Source of the DNA: Hoeflea_A sp039025395
GTDB lineage: Bacteria; Pseudomonadota; Alphaproteobacteria; Rhizobiales; Rhizobiaceae
Direction of reading: 5' to 3'
Assembly (NCBI GenBank): GCA_039025395.1
Contig: JBCCOK010000004.1
Location: 62,001 to 126,000, forward strand
DNA: 64,000 bases
Under the pieces are notes generated by a model. The model was not told the DNA's origin. It saw only the letters and a program-made list of their open reading frames with translations, and did not search any database. Below, piece after piece: positions 16,580-25,392 of the stretch (position 1 is the first letter of the stretch; each line of letters starts with the position of its first letter). The position numbers and the translations under genes are program-made.

Positions 16580-18541
16580 ATGGCGATCGAGGAGACCTCC
16601 CAGGCGTCCGATGACCACGCTCCGCGCGGGCCGCGTTGGTTGTCCGCGCTTGCGGTCTCTTTCGGTGCCGCGTTGACCGTGATATCGCTCCTGCAAGCCG
16701 CAGACATCGGATCGCGGCTCGGCTATTCCTATTACACTGAGCAGTTTCTTGCCGTCGTTCTGGGCCTGAGTTTGGCGCTGGTCTTCCTGGGGCGCAGGGG
16801 TGCGGGCGGCAACGGCAAGGCGGGTTCCGTCTCCGGCGCGTTCGACATCCTGTTGGGTTTTTCCGGGTTGGCGCTTTCGCTCTACGTGGCTTGGGCCTAT
16901 CCGTCTCTCGTCGGGCGGGCCATGATGTTGCCGTGGGATGCGCTGATCACCGGAATCCTGTTGTTCGTTCTTGTCCTTGAAGCCTTGCGGCGCTGCGTCG
17001 GCTGGGTACTGGTGATCGTGGTCCTCATTATCTGCGGCTACGGGCTTATCGGCCACCTGGTACCGGGTGTGTTGCAGACACGCGAGGTCGCACCGCCACG
17101 GATGGCGGTTTACCTGGCTTTTGATCCGAATGGCTTGCTCGGACTGACGCTGAACGTCGCGGCAACCGTTGTGGTTGCCTTCGTGTTTTTCGGACAAGTC
17201 CTGCTGCATTCGGGGGGTGCGAGCTTTTTCAACGACATTGCGTCGGCGACGATGGGCCGTCAGCGCGGTGGTGCTGCCAAGATTTCCATTGTCGCATCTG
17301 GCCTGTTCGGCTCCATCTCAGGCGTCGTCGTTTCTAACATTGTCGCCACCGGCATTGTCACAATCCGGCTGATGATCGCTTCGGGCTTTCGGCGCACAAG
17401 TGCCGCCGCCGTCGAAGCTGTTGCCTCGACCGGCGGACAGATCGCACCGCCGGTCATGGGCGCGGTCGCGTTCCTGATGGCTGATATTCTGCAGCGGCCC
17501 TATTCCGAGATCGTTATCGCGGCGATCGTCCCGGCCTTGCTCTATTACGTGTCGCTATTCGTTCAGGCCGACCTGCTCGCCGCCAAGCAATCGATCAAAC
17601 AGGTCGAGGACGAGACCATTCCGAAAGTGTCGCAGGTGATGTCGAGCGGCTGGGTCTTCATCCTGCCGTTTGCCGCGATCATCATCGCGCTGTTCTGGTT
17701 CAACCAACGGGCCGAAACGGCAGCATTGTGGGGTGCTGCCGCTGCGCTGCTCGTTGGCGTGGTCGTAGGCTACAGCAAAAGCAGAATGCGATGGCGGGAC
17801 CTTTGGAAATGTGCGGTCGAGACAGGTTCGTCGATCACCGACATTATCCTGATCTCGGCAGCGGCGGGTTTCATCATTGGCGTTCTTAACGTCACCGGCC
17901 TCGGCTTTGCCGTGACCCATGCGCTGATTGATCTCGGCCAGGGCAGGCTGTTTCTGCTGCTGCTGATCTCGGCGCTGGTCTGCCTTGTTCTTGGCATGGG
18001 GATGCCGACCGTCGGCGTCTATCTTCTGTTGGCCGTGCTCGTGGCTCCATCGCTCGTCCAGTCCGGTGTCGAGCCCATTGCTGCGCACCTGTTCATTTTC
18101 TATCTCGGCATGATGTCGATGGTGACGCCGCCTGTCGGAATCGGTGCGTTCTTCGCCGCCTCCATCGCCAAGGCTCCGCATATGCAAACGGCATTCGAGT
18201 CGATGCGCTTCGGCTGGACAGCCTATATCGTCCCGTTCCTTTTCGTATTCTCTCCGGCGCTCCTGCTGATCGGCGACCCGATGGAGATCGTCATTGCGGT
18301 TACGACGGCGGTACTGGGCGTTTACGCAATCTCGGCCGCCTTTATCGGATGGCTGCACGGCCCAGCCGGAAATCTACGGCGATTTGCAATTGCAGCCGCC
18401 GGCGTTGCCCTACTCCTTCCGCCGGGCATTGGCGGCGGATCGACGCTTTGGATCAATGGCGCCGGGCTGGTGGTGCTGATTGTGCTGTGGATCGCGGGGC
18501 GCGGCGAAGCCGACCATGCCGTTGTCAGGGAGAGCAGCTGA
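16580..18541 (+). CDS. TRAP transporter fused permease (small plus large subunits)
   Basis: A 653-residue membrane protein joining the small and large TRAP permeases, as is typical of TAXI-TRAP systems. The N-terminal four-helix part (to about residue 170) precedes the large-subunit motif series: SGLFGSISGVVVSNIVATG, STGGQIAPPVMGAVAFLMAD, LGMGMPTVGVYLLLAVLVAP and VTPPVGIGAFFAASIA. It lies 60 bp after the binding-protein gene and 54 bp before fumarylpyruvate hydrolase in the same direction. Inner membrane, ion-driven uptake. The substrate is inferred from the operon to be an aromatic carboxylate. Confidence 0.92.
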   Translation: MAIEETSQASDDHAPRGPRWLSALAVSFGAALTVISLLQAADIGSRLGYSYYTEQFLAVVLGLSLALVFLGRRGAGGNGKAGSVSGAFDILLGFSGLALSLYVAWAYPSLVGRAMMLPWDALITGILLFVLVLEALRRCVGWVLVIVVLIICGYGLIGHLVPGVLQTREVAPPRMAVYLAFDPNGLLGLTLNVAATVVVAFVFFGQVLLHSGGASFFNDIASATMGRQRGGAAKISIVASGLFGSISGVVVSNIVATGIVTIRLMIASGFRRTSAAAVEAVASTGGQIAPPVMGAVAFLMADILQRPYSEIVIAAIVPALLYYVSLFVQADLLAAKQSIKQVEDETIPKVSQVMSSGWVFILPFAAIIIALFWFNQRAETAALWGAAAALLVGVVVGYSKSRMRWRDLWKCAVETGSSITDIILISAAAGFIIGVLNVTGLGFAVTHALIDLGQGRLFLLLLISALVCLVLGMGMPTVGVYLLLAVLVAPSLVQSGVEPIAAHLFIFYLGMMSMVTPPVGIGAFFAASIAKAPHMQTAFESMRFGWTAYIVPFLFVFSPALLLIGDPMEIVIAVTTAVLGVYAISAAFIGWLHGPAGNLRRFAIAAAGVALLLPPGIGGGSTLWINGAGLVVLIVLWIAGRGEADHAVVRESS

Positions 18542-18595
18542 ACTCGATATCTTTCATCGGTCCAATACCGCAATCACTTCAAAAAGGAAGCGTGC

Positions 18596-19291
18596 ATGTC
18601 CTATCTCTTTCCACCGGCGCCTATCCCCACCGTTTCCATTGCAAGCAGCGATGACCTCGTGCCGGTGCGCCGTATCTTCTGCGTCGGCCGCAATTATGCC
18701 GCCCATGCGCGTGAAATGGGCAGGGATCCCGACCGTGAACCGCCCTTTTTCTTTACCAAGCCGGCTGACGCGGTTGTCATGGACGGCGCGACCGTGGCCT
18801 ATCCGCCGCAAACCGAAAACTTCCACCATGAAGCCGAACTGGTCGCCGTTATTGGTGAAGCGGGGCGCAACATTGCCGAAGCGCAATCGCTTGCGCATGT
18901 CTGGGGTTATGCGGTCGGCAACGATCTGACACGCCGCGACCTTCAGCTGGCGGCGCGGGAGCTGGGCCGCCCATGGGACATGGGCAAGGCCTTCGATTCT
19001 TCGGCGGTTGTCGGTCCGGTTCATCCGGCATCGAAAATCGGCCATCCAGACAAGGGCTTCATAAGGCTGACCGTGAATGGCGAGGTTCGTCAGGACGCCG
19101 ACCTTTCAGAACAGATCTGGTCTGTGCCGGAGATCGTCTCCATCCTGTCGCATAGCATTGCGCTGCAGCCTGGCGATCTCATTATGACGGGCACACCTGC
19201 CGGTGTTGGTCCACTCACCGAGGGCGATATGTGCGTCGTTGCCATCGAAGGGCTTGGTGCGATCACCACAACGATCGGCCCGCGGGTGTGA
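18596..19291 (+). CDS. nagK: Fumarylpyruvate hydrolase (FAH family)
   Basis: A 231-residue member of the fumarylacetoacetate hydrolase family in its short form, as used for fumarylpyruvate, which it splits to fumarate and pyruvate. The family core is FCVGRNYAAHAREMG, then metal-binding E79 and E81 in HHEAELVAVIG and D110 in GYAVGNDLTRRDLQ, and the closing LIMTGTPAGVGPL. It is followed four bases later by a GST-fold maleylpyruvate isomerase candidate and then gentisate dioxygenase, matching the nag-type lower gentisate pathway. The symbol is assigned by context; related hydratases share the fold. Confidence 0.88.
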   Translation: MSYLFPPAPIPTVSIASSDDLVPVRRIFCVGRNYAAHAREMGRDPDREPPFFFTKPADAVVMDGATVAYPPQTENFHHEAELVAVIGEAGRNIAEAQSLAHVWGYAVGNDLTRRDLQLAARELGRPWDMGKAFDSSAVVGPVHPASKIGHPDKGFIRLTVNGEVRQDADLSEQIWSVPEIVSILSHSIALQPGDLIMTGTPAGVGPLTEGDMCVVAIEGLGAITTTIGPRV

Positions 19292-19295
19292 GCAG

Positions 19296-19943
19296 ATGGC
19301 CCTCACGCTGCATAACTTCTTCCGTTCGTCCACATCGACCAGGCTGCGCGCCGCGCTGAACCTGAAAGGCGTTGACTATAAATATGTCTCCTACGCGCTG
19401 CGCAACAACGAGACGCGCACGCCGCAGTTTCTGGCGCTGAACCCGCAGGGTCTCGTTCCAGCGCTCGAGTTCGAGCAGGGCCGTGTGATGATCCAGTCGC
19501 TGGCGATTATCGAATGGCTGGAAGAGACCAGGCCAGAGCCAGCCCTTTTGCCGACAGATGCGGACGGTCGCGCACGAACCCGTGCGCTGGCCTACATGAT
19601 TGCCTGCGAGGTTCATCCGCTCAACAATCTGTGGGTTCTCAACCATCTGGCGGGGGAGTTCGGCGCGGACGAAGCTGCCCTTAAGACCTGGTTTACCCAT
19701 TGGGTTATGGAAACTTTCGACGCGCTTGAAACGATGCTCAACTGCGATGCCGAGACCGGTTCATTCTGCCACGGCGATATGCCGGGCCTTGCCGACATTT
19801 GCCTCTACGCCCAGGTCTGGAACAATCGCCGCTTCGCAATCGAAACGGAACAATGGCCGACAATCGCCGCGATATTCTCACGGCTGGATGCGATTGCCGC
19901 GTTCCGCGACGCCGCGCCACCCAACCAGCCGGATGCCGCATGA
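19296..19943 (+). CDS. GST-fold maleylpyruvate (maleylacetoacetate) isomerase
   Basis: A 215-residue zeta-class glutathione-S-transferase-like protein. The thioredoxin-fold N-terminus shows FFRSSTSTRLRAALNLKG, LNPQGLVPALEF and the GSH-contacting QSLAIIEWLEE. The helical C-terminal domain includes HGDMPGLADICLYAQVWN. The family isomerises maleylpyruvate or maleylacetoacetate to the fumaryl form with glutathione. The longer open frame from 19203 overlaps the hydrolase gene; the ATG at 19296 follows directly after its stop. A second, unrelated maleylpyruvate isomerase candidate sits two genes downstream, so one of the two may have another role. Confidence 0.85.
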   Translation: MALTLHNFFRSSTSTRLRAALNLKGVDYKYVSYALRNNETRTPQFLALNPQGLVPALEFEQGRVMIQSLAIIEWLEETRPEPALLPTDADGRARTRALAYMIACEVHPLNNLWVLNHLAGEFGADEAALKTWFTHWVMETFDALETMLNCDAETGSFCHGDMPGLADICLYAQVWNNRRFAIETEQWPTIAAIFSRLDAIAAFRDAAPPNQPDAA

Positions 19944-19977
19944 TCGTCAAACACGCAGACAGGAATGGAGGATGGAA

Positions 19978-21084
19978 ATGAGCGAGCCCGCAACGCACGA
20001 GACGGTTGAACACGCCATGCAGCCCGAAGATACGCCCGAACTGCGGTCACTTTACAAGGGTTTCGAGGACAATCACCTGGTTCCGCTTTGGACGCAGCTT
20101 GGCGACCTGATGCCGATCCATCCGAAACCGCGCGCAGTGGCGCATGTGTGGAAGTGGTCCGACCTGCTTCCTCTTGCCGAAAAGTCAGGAGAGCTGGTGC
20201 CGGTCGGGCGGGGCGGGGAGCGCCGTGCCATCGGTCTCGCCAATCCCGGTTTGGGCGGCCACGCCTATGTCAGCCCGACCATGTGGGCGGCGATCCAGTA
20301 TCTGGGACCCCGCGAAACGGCGCCCGAACACCGCCATTCCCAGAATGCCTTCCGCTTCGTCGTTGAAGGCGAGGGGGTGTGGACCGTCGTCAACGGCGAT
20401 CCGGTGAGGATGAGCCGGGGCGACCTCTTGCTGACACCGGGCTGGTGTTTTCACGGCCACCACAACGACACGGATAAGCCGATGGCGTGGATTGACGGGC
20501 TCGATATTCCGTTTTCGCAGCAAAACGACGTCGGATTCTTCGAATTCGGCTCGGACCGCGTGACTGACTATGCGACGCCACTCTTTTCCCGCGGCGAGCG
20601 CCTTTGGTGCCATCCTGGTCTTCGCCCGCTTTCGGGTCTGAAAGACACGGTCAGCACGCCCATTGGTGCTTATCGCTGGCATTTCACCGACCAGGCACTG
20701 ACCGAACAATTGCTGCTGGAAGAAGAAGGCCAGCCGGCGACCTTCGAGCAGGGGCATGCGGCGGTGCGCTACGTCAATCCGACAACGGGCGGGGATGTCA
20801 TGCCGACGCTGCGCTGCGAGTTCCATCGCCTTCGCGCCGGATGCGAAACACCGGCGAGACGCGAGGTCGGCTCCACCGTGTTCCAGGTCTTCGAGGGGAA
20901 TGGATCGGTGGTCATGGACGGTGCAGAGCATCGTCTCGACATTGGCGACATGTTCGTCATTCCCTCATGGGTGGAGTGGTCGCTGCAGGCCGAAACGCAG
21001 TTTGATCTCTTCCGCTTTTGCGATGCGCCGATCATGGAGCGCCTTCATTTTGCCCGCACGCATGTCGAGACGGGCGAGCGGTGA
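19978..21084 (+). CDS. Gentisate 1,2-dioxygenase
   Basis: A 368-residue bicupin that cleaves gentisate with Fe(II) and O2 to maleylpyruvate. The iron-binding residues are visible in the first cupin: H118 and H120 in PEHRHSQNAFRF and H159 in WCFHGHH, closely matching the known positions in the family. The second cupin is around RREVGSTVFQVFEGNGSV. GGAGG at 19967-19971 sets the start at 19978 rather than the ATG six bases earlier, which it abuts. It overlaps the next gene (GTGA) and is followed by a MDMPI-type isomerase. This enzyme anchors the interpretation of the operon. Confidence 0.93.
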   Translation: MSEPATHETVEHAMQPEDTPELRSLYKGFEDNHLVPLWTQLGDLMPIHPKPRAVAHVWKWSDLLPLAEKSGELVPVGRGGERRAIGLANPGLGGHAYVSPTMWAAIQYLGPRETAPEHRHSQNAFRFVVEGEGVWTVVNGDPVRMSRGDLLLTPGWCFHGHHNDTDKPMAWIDGLDIPFSQQNDVGFFEFGSDRVTDYATPLFSRGERLWCHPGLRPLSGLKDTVSTPIGAYRWHFTDQALTEQLLLEEEGQPATFEQGHAAVRYVNPTTGGDVMPTLRCEFHRLRAGCETPARREVGSTVFQVFEGNGSVVMDGAEHRLDIGDMFVIPSWVEWSLQAETQFDLFRFCDAPIMERLHFARTHVETGER

Positions 21085-21749
21085 CCGACGCACTTGAAGA
21101 AGCACGCGCCGCGTTGCGACTTCGCCAGGGCGGCGGGGCGCGCTACGATGCCGCCAATGCGCCGGCGCGCGAACTGGACTGGGCGCGGCGCGGCACGGCC
21201 TATTTCGCGCGGTTGCTCAACGGGCTGGATGATCGGCAGCTCGACAGACCATCAGCGCTTGAGGGCGTCTCGCGCCGCTTTCTCGTTGCCCATGTCGGCT
21301 ATCACGCGCGTGCCTTGAGCAAGATTGTCGGTTGGGCGCGGCAAAGGCCGGAAAAGACCATGCCTGATCCAATGCTTGTCGATGCTGAATCAGTAGAGCG
21401 GCAGAGCACACAACCGGCCCGGGCGCTACGTTTCCTTTTTGCCCATACGCAAGTGCATCTGAACGTGGAGTGGAGGGATCTCACGGATACGCAGTGGGAT
21501 CTGGCAGTTGTCGATGTCGAGGGCCGATCCCTTGCCGTCCGCTCCACTGCATGGCTGCGCGCCCGGGCGGTCTGGCTCCATGCGCTCGAACTTGATGCTG
21601 GCGGGCGCCTTATCGATGCGCCTGCCGATTTCGTTTCGTGCTTGACGGATCAAGTGGCCGATTGTGCTGATAAACAAGGCAGCGATGATAACCTTGGTCA
21701 GCGTTCTCCCGCAAATTCAGCGTTTCCGCAGGTTTTCTGGAATCTTTGA
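21081..21749 (+). CDS. MDMPI/DinB-fold maleylpyruvate isomerase-like protein
   Basis: A 222-residue protein of the mycothiol-dependent maleylpyruvate isomerase type (four-helix DinB fold). Visible features are LDWARRGTAYFARLLNGLDD, the histidine-bearing FLVAHVGYHARALSKIVGWA (H71, H75) and a later RARAVWLHALELDAGGR segment. It begins with GTG at 21081, overlapping the gentisate dioxygenase stop. Mycothiol is an actinobacterial thiol, so in this presumed proteobacterium the cofactor must differ, or the protein may act with glutathione or none. It ends the operon; an IS3 relic follows. Confidence 0.78.
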   Translation: MTDALEEARAALRLRQGGGARYDAANAPARELDWARRGTAYFARLLNGLDDRQLDRPSALEGVSRRFLVAHVGYHARALSKIVGWARQRPEKTMPDPMLVDAESVERQSTQPARALRFLFAHTQVHLNVEWRDLTDTQWDLAVVDVEGRSLAVRSTAWLRARAVWLHALELDAGGRLIDAPADFVSCLTDQVADCADKQGSDDNLGQRSPANSAFPQVFWNL

Positions 21750-21829
21750 TGGTTTTTTGTTGATCCTTCGGCAACTCAGGGCTGAACGTGCCTACAGAAG
21801 CGATTTCGATAGCTTCGTTATCTGCCGGT

Positions 21830-22075
21830 ATGTCTGAGGGAGGTCCGTACTCTCGGTGACGCGGATCGGGTCGTCAAGAATATCAAGCGCCAGACCCGAC
21901 GCCGGTTTTCTGCAGAGGAAAAGATACGCATCGTGCTGGCTGGCCTTCGCGGTGAAGACAGCATTGCCGAGCTTTGCCAGCGCGCCTTACCGGGCGGCGC
22001 TTGGCAGGCGATACGGCAGCTACTGCGCCTTTGCTCTCAGAGAAAGTGTGCTGGAGCTCCAATGCTGAACAATGC
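21830..22075 (+). mobile_element. IS3-family OrfA remnant
   Basis: From 21861 one frame reads DRVVKNIKRQTRRRFSAEEK then IRIVLAGLRGEDSIAELCQR, the N-terminal helix-turn-helix of an IS3-type OrfA. An adjacent frame continues with KRRLAGDTAA-like sequence (RRLAGDTAATAPLLSEKV near 21990). The start (ATG at 21830) is separated by a frameshift, an internal piece is deleted and OrfB is absent. It is inactive. The remainder of 21750-22227 shows nothing else I can identify. Confidence 0.7.
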
Positions 22076-22227
22076 CTATTTCATAGGGAACGGACGCTAG
22101 AAACCAAATCAGCCGCCGGAAAACGGCTTGGACCCAAGCATCCCACCTGCCAGAGCCCTTTCAAGATCTTTGGAAGATGTCGCTGTAGCTGCACAAATCC
22201 ATCGGCGACGAACGATGCACCGGCTCC

Positions 22228-23127
22228 TCAACGCTCGATGGGTCCCAGTCCGGGAGGCGGATTTTCCGCGAACCAAGCGACCAAGGCATCGGCCACGCGG
22301 CGCTCGGGGGAGCCGCGTTCGGCGCTGGCAAGCAGAAGTGCTCGCCAGGTCAGGTGCAGGCCCTTTCGTGTCGTGCGTACCGGGCACAACGCGCCCGCAT
22401 CGATTTGGGGGTAAAGAGCCCAGTGGCTAAGGATCGAAATGCCGAAACCGGCCTTGATCAACTCGGTGATAGCTTCGATCGATCCAACGACCTGCTCGTG
22501 CACCGGCATCACGTCCTCGGCGGCCCAGACACGGTCTGCCTCAAAACCCGGCTGCTTGATCAGCGAATAGGTCAGATAGGTTTCCGACAGAAAATCCGAC
22601 CCGGTCATGAAGGGCTGCGTCGCATAGGCGTGTCCCGGTGGCACCACGGCAACGAGCTCGTCCTCAAACAGATCTATTGCCTCGAGCGGGCGCGGCAGGA
22701 CCGTGTCCGGTGTCAGCACGATGTCAATTGTGCGGTTGACCAGGTTTTCATAGGGCGCCGCGATTCCGTGGGTCTCGATCTCGATCCGGATCGCCGGCTC
22801 GATGGCCTCGAACCGGGAAAGGAACGCCGGCAACCAGTGGAATGCGTTGTAGACCGCGACGGACAGACGGACGATTTCAGTAATGTTGGTCGAGGCGGCC
22901 ACGGCTGAGTGTTCCGCCTGTTGGAGTTCGGCCCGCAGCCGCCGGGCCGTCTGTGCCAGGATCTGCGCAGCGGCTGTCGGGCGCCGGCGACGGCCCTGGC
23001 GCTGGAACAGCCGCACCCCCAGGCGCCGTTCCGCCTCTCGCAGGCGGTGGCTCAGCGCGGAGGGCGATATGTGCAGCCGTTCGGCTGCGTCGGCGAAGGA
23101 ACGGCTGTCCTCTATCGCCGTCAGCAT
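22228..23127 (-). CDS. LysR-family transcriptional regulator
   Basis: A 299-residue LysR regulator. The winged-helix N-terminus reads SFADAAERLHISPSALSHRL then REAERRLGVRLFQRQGRRRR; the effector domain follows from about residue 85 (EIVRLSVAVYNAFHWLPAFL). The first ATG lies only a few residues before the helix-turn-helix, while an open in-frame stretch continues upstream (RSRLELHHLD), so a non-ATG start slightly upstream is possible. It is divergent from the oxygenase/DddP-like pair across 182 bp, so it probably regulates them. The inducer is unknown. Confidence 0.88.
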   Translation of the reverse strand: MLTAIEDSRSFADAAERLHISPSALSHRLREAERRLGVRLFQRQGRRRRPTAAAQILAQTARRLRAELQQAEHSAVAASTNITEIVRLSVAVYNAFHWLPAFLSRFEAIEPAIRIEIETHGIAAPYENLVNRTIDIVLTPDTVLPRPLEAIDLFEDELVAVVPPGHAYATQPFMTGSDFLSETYLTYSLIKQPGFEADRVWAAEDVMPVHEQVVGSIEAITELIKAGFGISILSHWALYPQIDAGALCPVRTTRKGLHLTWRALLLASAERGSPERRVADALVAWFAENPPPGLGPIER

Positions 23128-23309
23128 ATCGAGGTGGTGCAGTTCCAGACGGCTGCGAATTGTTGAATCCCTTTCAATTAAATCCGGGAAACTTTGAGTT
23201 TGTTTGGATCACGGGTCAAGTCTAATTTTCCACCATTGACACCCGTTGTCTCTTTGAAAATCGAATTTGATACCAGCCTGGCAGTCGCCGGAGATGGGGA
23301 AGATATACC

Positions 23310-24182
23310 ATGCTAACAACCGAGATTCCTGTAACCCCGCTCGACGCCTTGTCGCTCGTCGACATCGCGCGCTATCCGATTCACGAACCGCAGAACCCGG
23401 TCCTCGCGTCGGCAATCGCGGAGGCCCGCGCGGGCCTTGCCCGTGATGGCTGTGCACGGATTTCCGGTTACATCCGGGAGGATGCCCGCGACACGCTGGC
23501 CCGTGAAACCGAAGGCCTGTCCGTACTGGCGCTCAAGAGCCACGAGGAATACACGCCCTATGGCAGCGGGCCAGATGCCGGCTTCCCCGAAGGTCATCCG
23601 CGCCGGCGTGCCCACCGCACGACGTCCGGCAGTGTCACCCGTGACCTGATCCCGATGGAAGCGGGCATACAGCAGCTCTACAACAGCCCGCACCTGGCTC
23701 ATTTCGTTGCCGCCTGCCTGGAGGCGGATGCGTTGCATCAGTTCGCCGACCCGATGCGCGGCCTCATCATCAACACGATGGGTGCCGGCAATGTGCTCAA
23801 CTGGCACTTCGACGCCAATGAATTCATCGTCAGCCTGATGACCCGGCGCGCCAGCACCGGCGGACAGTTCGAATACTGCCCGAATATCCGCAAGCCAGGC
23901 GACGAGAATTTCGACGCCGTCCGGGACGTGCTTGATGGGAAACACGACCTCGTCAAGGTGCTCGACCTTCAGGTCGGTGACCTGCAGATCTTCAAAGGTC
24001 GCTATTCGCTTCACCGGGTGCTGCCCATCGGCAGCGGCCATCGCGACACCGTGATTTTCGGCTTTGCGCGCCAGCCGGGCTTTATCGGCAGCGTGGAAAG
24101 CACGCTGCGGGTCTATGGTCGGGTGATGCGGGCACACATCGATGCCGAAAACCGCCGCCACAGCGATGGCCTGGCAGACTGA
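23310..24182 (+). CDS. HalD/BesD-family Fe(II)/2-oxoglutarate oxygenase, HxD type
   Basis: A 290-residue protein resembling the free-amino-acid halogenase/hydroxylase group (HalD/BesD family). The metal triad is intact as H166 and D168 in NWHFDANEF, with distal H235 in RYSLHRV, and a downstream Arg near 244 suits 2-oxoglutarate. True halogenases of this group replace the Asp by Gly to hold chloride. The Asp here predicts hydroxylation or another dioxygenase outcome, not halogenation. Family context motifs include GGQFEYCPNIRKPGDENFD and GDLQIFKGRYSLHRV. GGGGAAG precedes the ATG. The next gene starts one base after its stop, so both are co-translated. The substrate is likely an amino acid or similar zwitterion by family. 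Confidence 0.82.
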   Translation: MLTTEIPVTPLDALSLVDIARYPIHEPQNPVLASAIAEARAGLARDGCARISGYIREDARDTLARETEGLSVLALKSHEEYTPYGSGPDAGFPEGHPRRRAHRTTSGSVTRDLIPMEAGIQQLYNSPHLAHFVAACLEADALHQFADPMRGLIINTMGAGNVLNWHFDANEFIVSLMTRRASTGGQFEYCPNIRKPGDENFDAVRDVLDGKHDLVKVLDLQVGDLQIFKGRYSLHRVLPIGSGHRDTVIFGFARQPGFIGSVESTLRVYGRVMRAHIDAENRRHSDGLAD

Positions 24183-24183
24183 C

Positions 24184-25392
24184 ATGATGAACGATCTGAC
24201 ACCGGATCGGGATGCCGACTGGCATCGCCGCCTTGATCTGGGCCGGCTTGCCCGGCTGAAAGGGAAGCTGATCGAGTGCGATTGTGCAGCCGGCCTGTTC
24301 TACGATCCTGTCAACATCCGCTACGCGACTGGCACGACGAACATGCAGGTCTATTCCCTGCACAATCCCTGCCGCTACGTCTTCGTGGCAGCGGAAGGAC
24401 CGACCATCCTGTTCGAATATGCCGGCTGCGAATTCATGGTCGAGGGTCGCCCCGCCGTCGACGAGGTGCGCATCGCCAAGACCTGGTATCACTTCGTGTC
24501 GGGCCCGCGGGTGGCTGAGTTCGCCAAGGACTGGGCGGCGGAAATCATCGATCTGGTGCGAATCCATGGCGGTGGCAACCGGCGGCTCGCTGTGGACAGG
24601 CTCGATCCCCTGGGTGTCGATCTGCTGCGTGATGCACAGATCGTCCTGGGTGATGGTTTCGAGGTGGCCCACTTGGCGCGGCTGATCAAGACGCCGGAAG
24701 AGGTGGACGCGATCACCCAATCCGTCGCTGTGTGCCAGGAGGCGATCCGCCGGATGATTGCGCAGACAAGGCCCGGCATGACCGAAAACGCCATCTGGTC
24801 CATTCTGCATCAGACCAACATCGAATACGGTGGAGACTGGATCGAGACACGCCTCTTGAGCTCTGGACCACGCACCAACCCCTGGTACCAGGAATCGAGC
24901 GACCGCCGGGTCGAGGCGGGCGATATCGTCTGTCTGGATTCGGATATGATCGGCCCCCACGGCTATGGTGCGGACATCTCGCGCAGTTGGACCGTCGGCG
25001 AAGCCCGCCCCTGTGACGATCAGCGCCGACTCTACAATCTCGCCCACGAACAGGTCAGCCGCAATGTTGAGCTGTTTCAGCCCGGGCGGTCGTTCTACGA
25101 AATCGCCGACTTGGCCTTTCGCATGCCTGAAGCGTACCGCGCCCACGAACAACCGGCTATCGCCCACGGTTCGGGATTATGCAACGAGTTCCCGCTGATC
25201 ATCCACGCCGACAGGGTAAAGGCCATCGGCCATGACGGCATCATCGAGCCGGGCATGGTTGTCTGCGTAGAAAGCTATGCCGGGACCCCGGGCGGACGCG
25301 AGGGCGTCAAGCTTGAACAGCAGATTCTCATCACGGACCGGGGTCCCCGGATCCTGTCAGATATGGAATTCGAAGAAGCGCTTCTGGACTGA
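24184..25392 (+). CDS. M24-fold protein similar to DMSP lyase DddP
   Basis: A 402-residue pita-bread-fold protein. Similarity to DddP, a DMSP lyase built on a peptidase fold, shows in DPVNIRYATGTTNMQ, GGNRRLAVDRL, GGDWIETRLLSSGPRTNPW and GADISRSW. The metal residues D252, D254, D264, H328, E363 and E378 have exactly the spacing I recall for DddP (295, 297, 307, 371, 406, 421; constant offset 43), so no gaps occur across the active domain. It is about 43 residues shorter at the N-terminus than DddP. Related M24 members include creatinase and Xaa-Pro peptidases, so the reaction is open. It follows the oxygenase gene by one base and is probably controlled by the divergent LysR. Confidence 0.78.
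   Translation: MMNDLTPDRDADWHRRLDLGRLARLKGKLIECDCAAGLFYDPVNIRYATGTTNMQVYSLHNPCRYVFVAAEGPTILFEYAGCEFMVEGRPAVDEVRIAKTWYHFVSGPRVAEFAKDWAAEIIDLVRIHGGGNRRLAVDRLDPLGVDLLRDAQIVLGDGFEVAHLARLIKTPEEVDAITQSVAVCQEAIRRMIAQTRPGMTENAIWSILHQTNIEYGGDWIETRLLSSGPRTNPWYQESSDRRVEAGDIVCLDSDMIGPHGYGADISRSWTVGEARPCDDQRRLYNLAHEQVSRNVELFQPGRSFYEIADLAFRMPEAYRAHEQPAIAHGSGLCNEFPLIIHADRVKAIGHDGIIEPGMVVCVESYAGTPGGREGVKLEQQILITDRGPRILSDMEFEEALLD

Noticed and set aside
15938..17209. A 423-codon minus-strand frame over the TAXI and TRAP permease genes
   Set aside because: Low-complexity, Gln/Asp/His/Arg-rich translation typical of the antisense of hydrophobic permeases. The opposite strand carries clear family motifs.
23310..24182. 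Calling the oxygenase a halogenase
   Set aside because: The HxD motif retains the carboxylate ligand, whereas halogenation needs Gly or Ala at that position.
23313..24185. A 290-codon minus-strand frame exactly opposite the oxygenase gene
   Set aside because: The equal length is coincidental codon mirroring. The plus strand has the iron triad and ribosome binding site.
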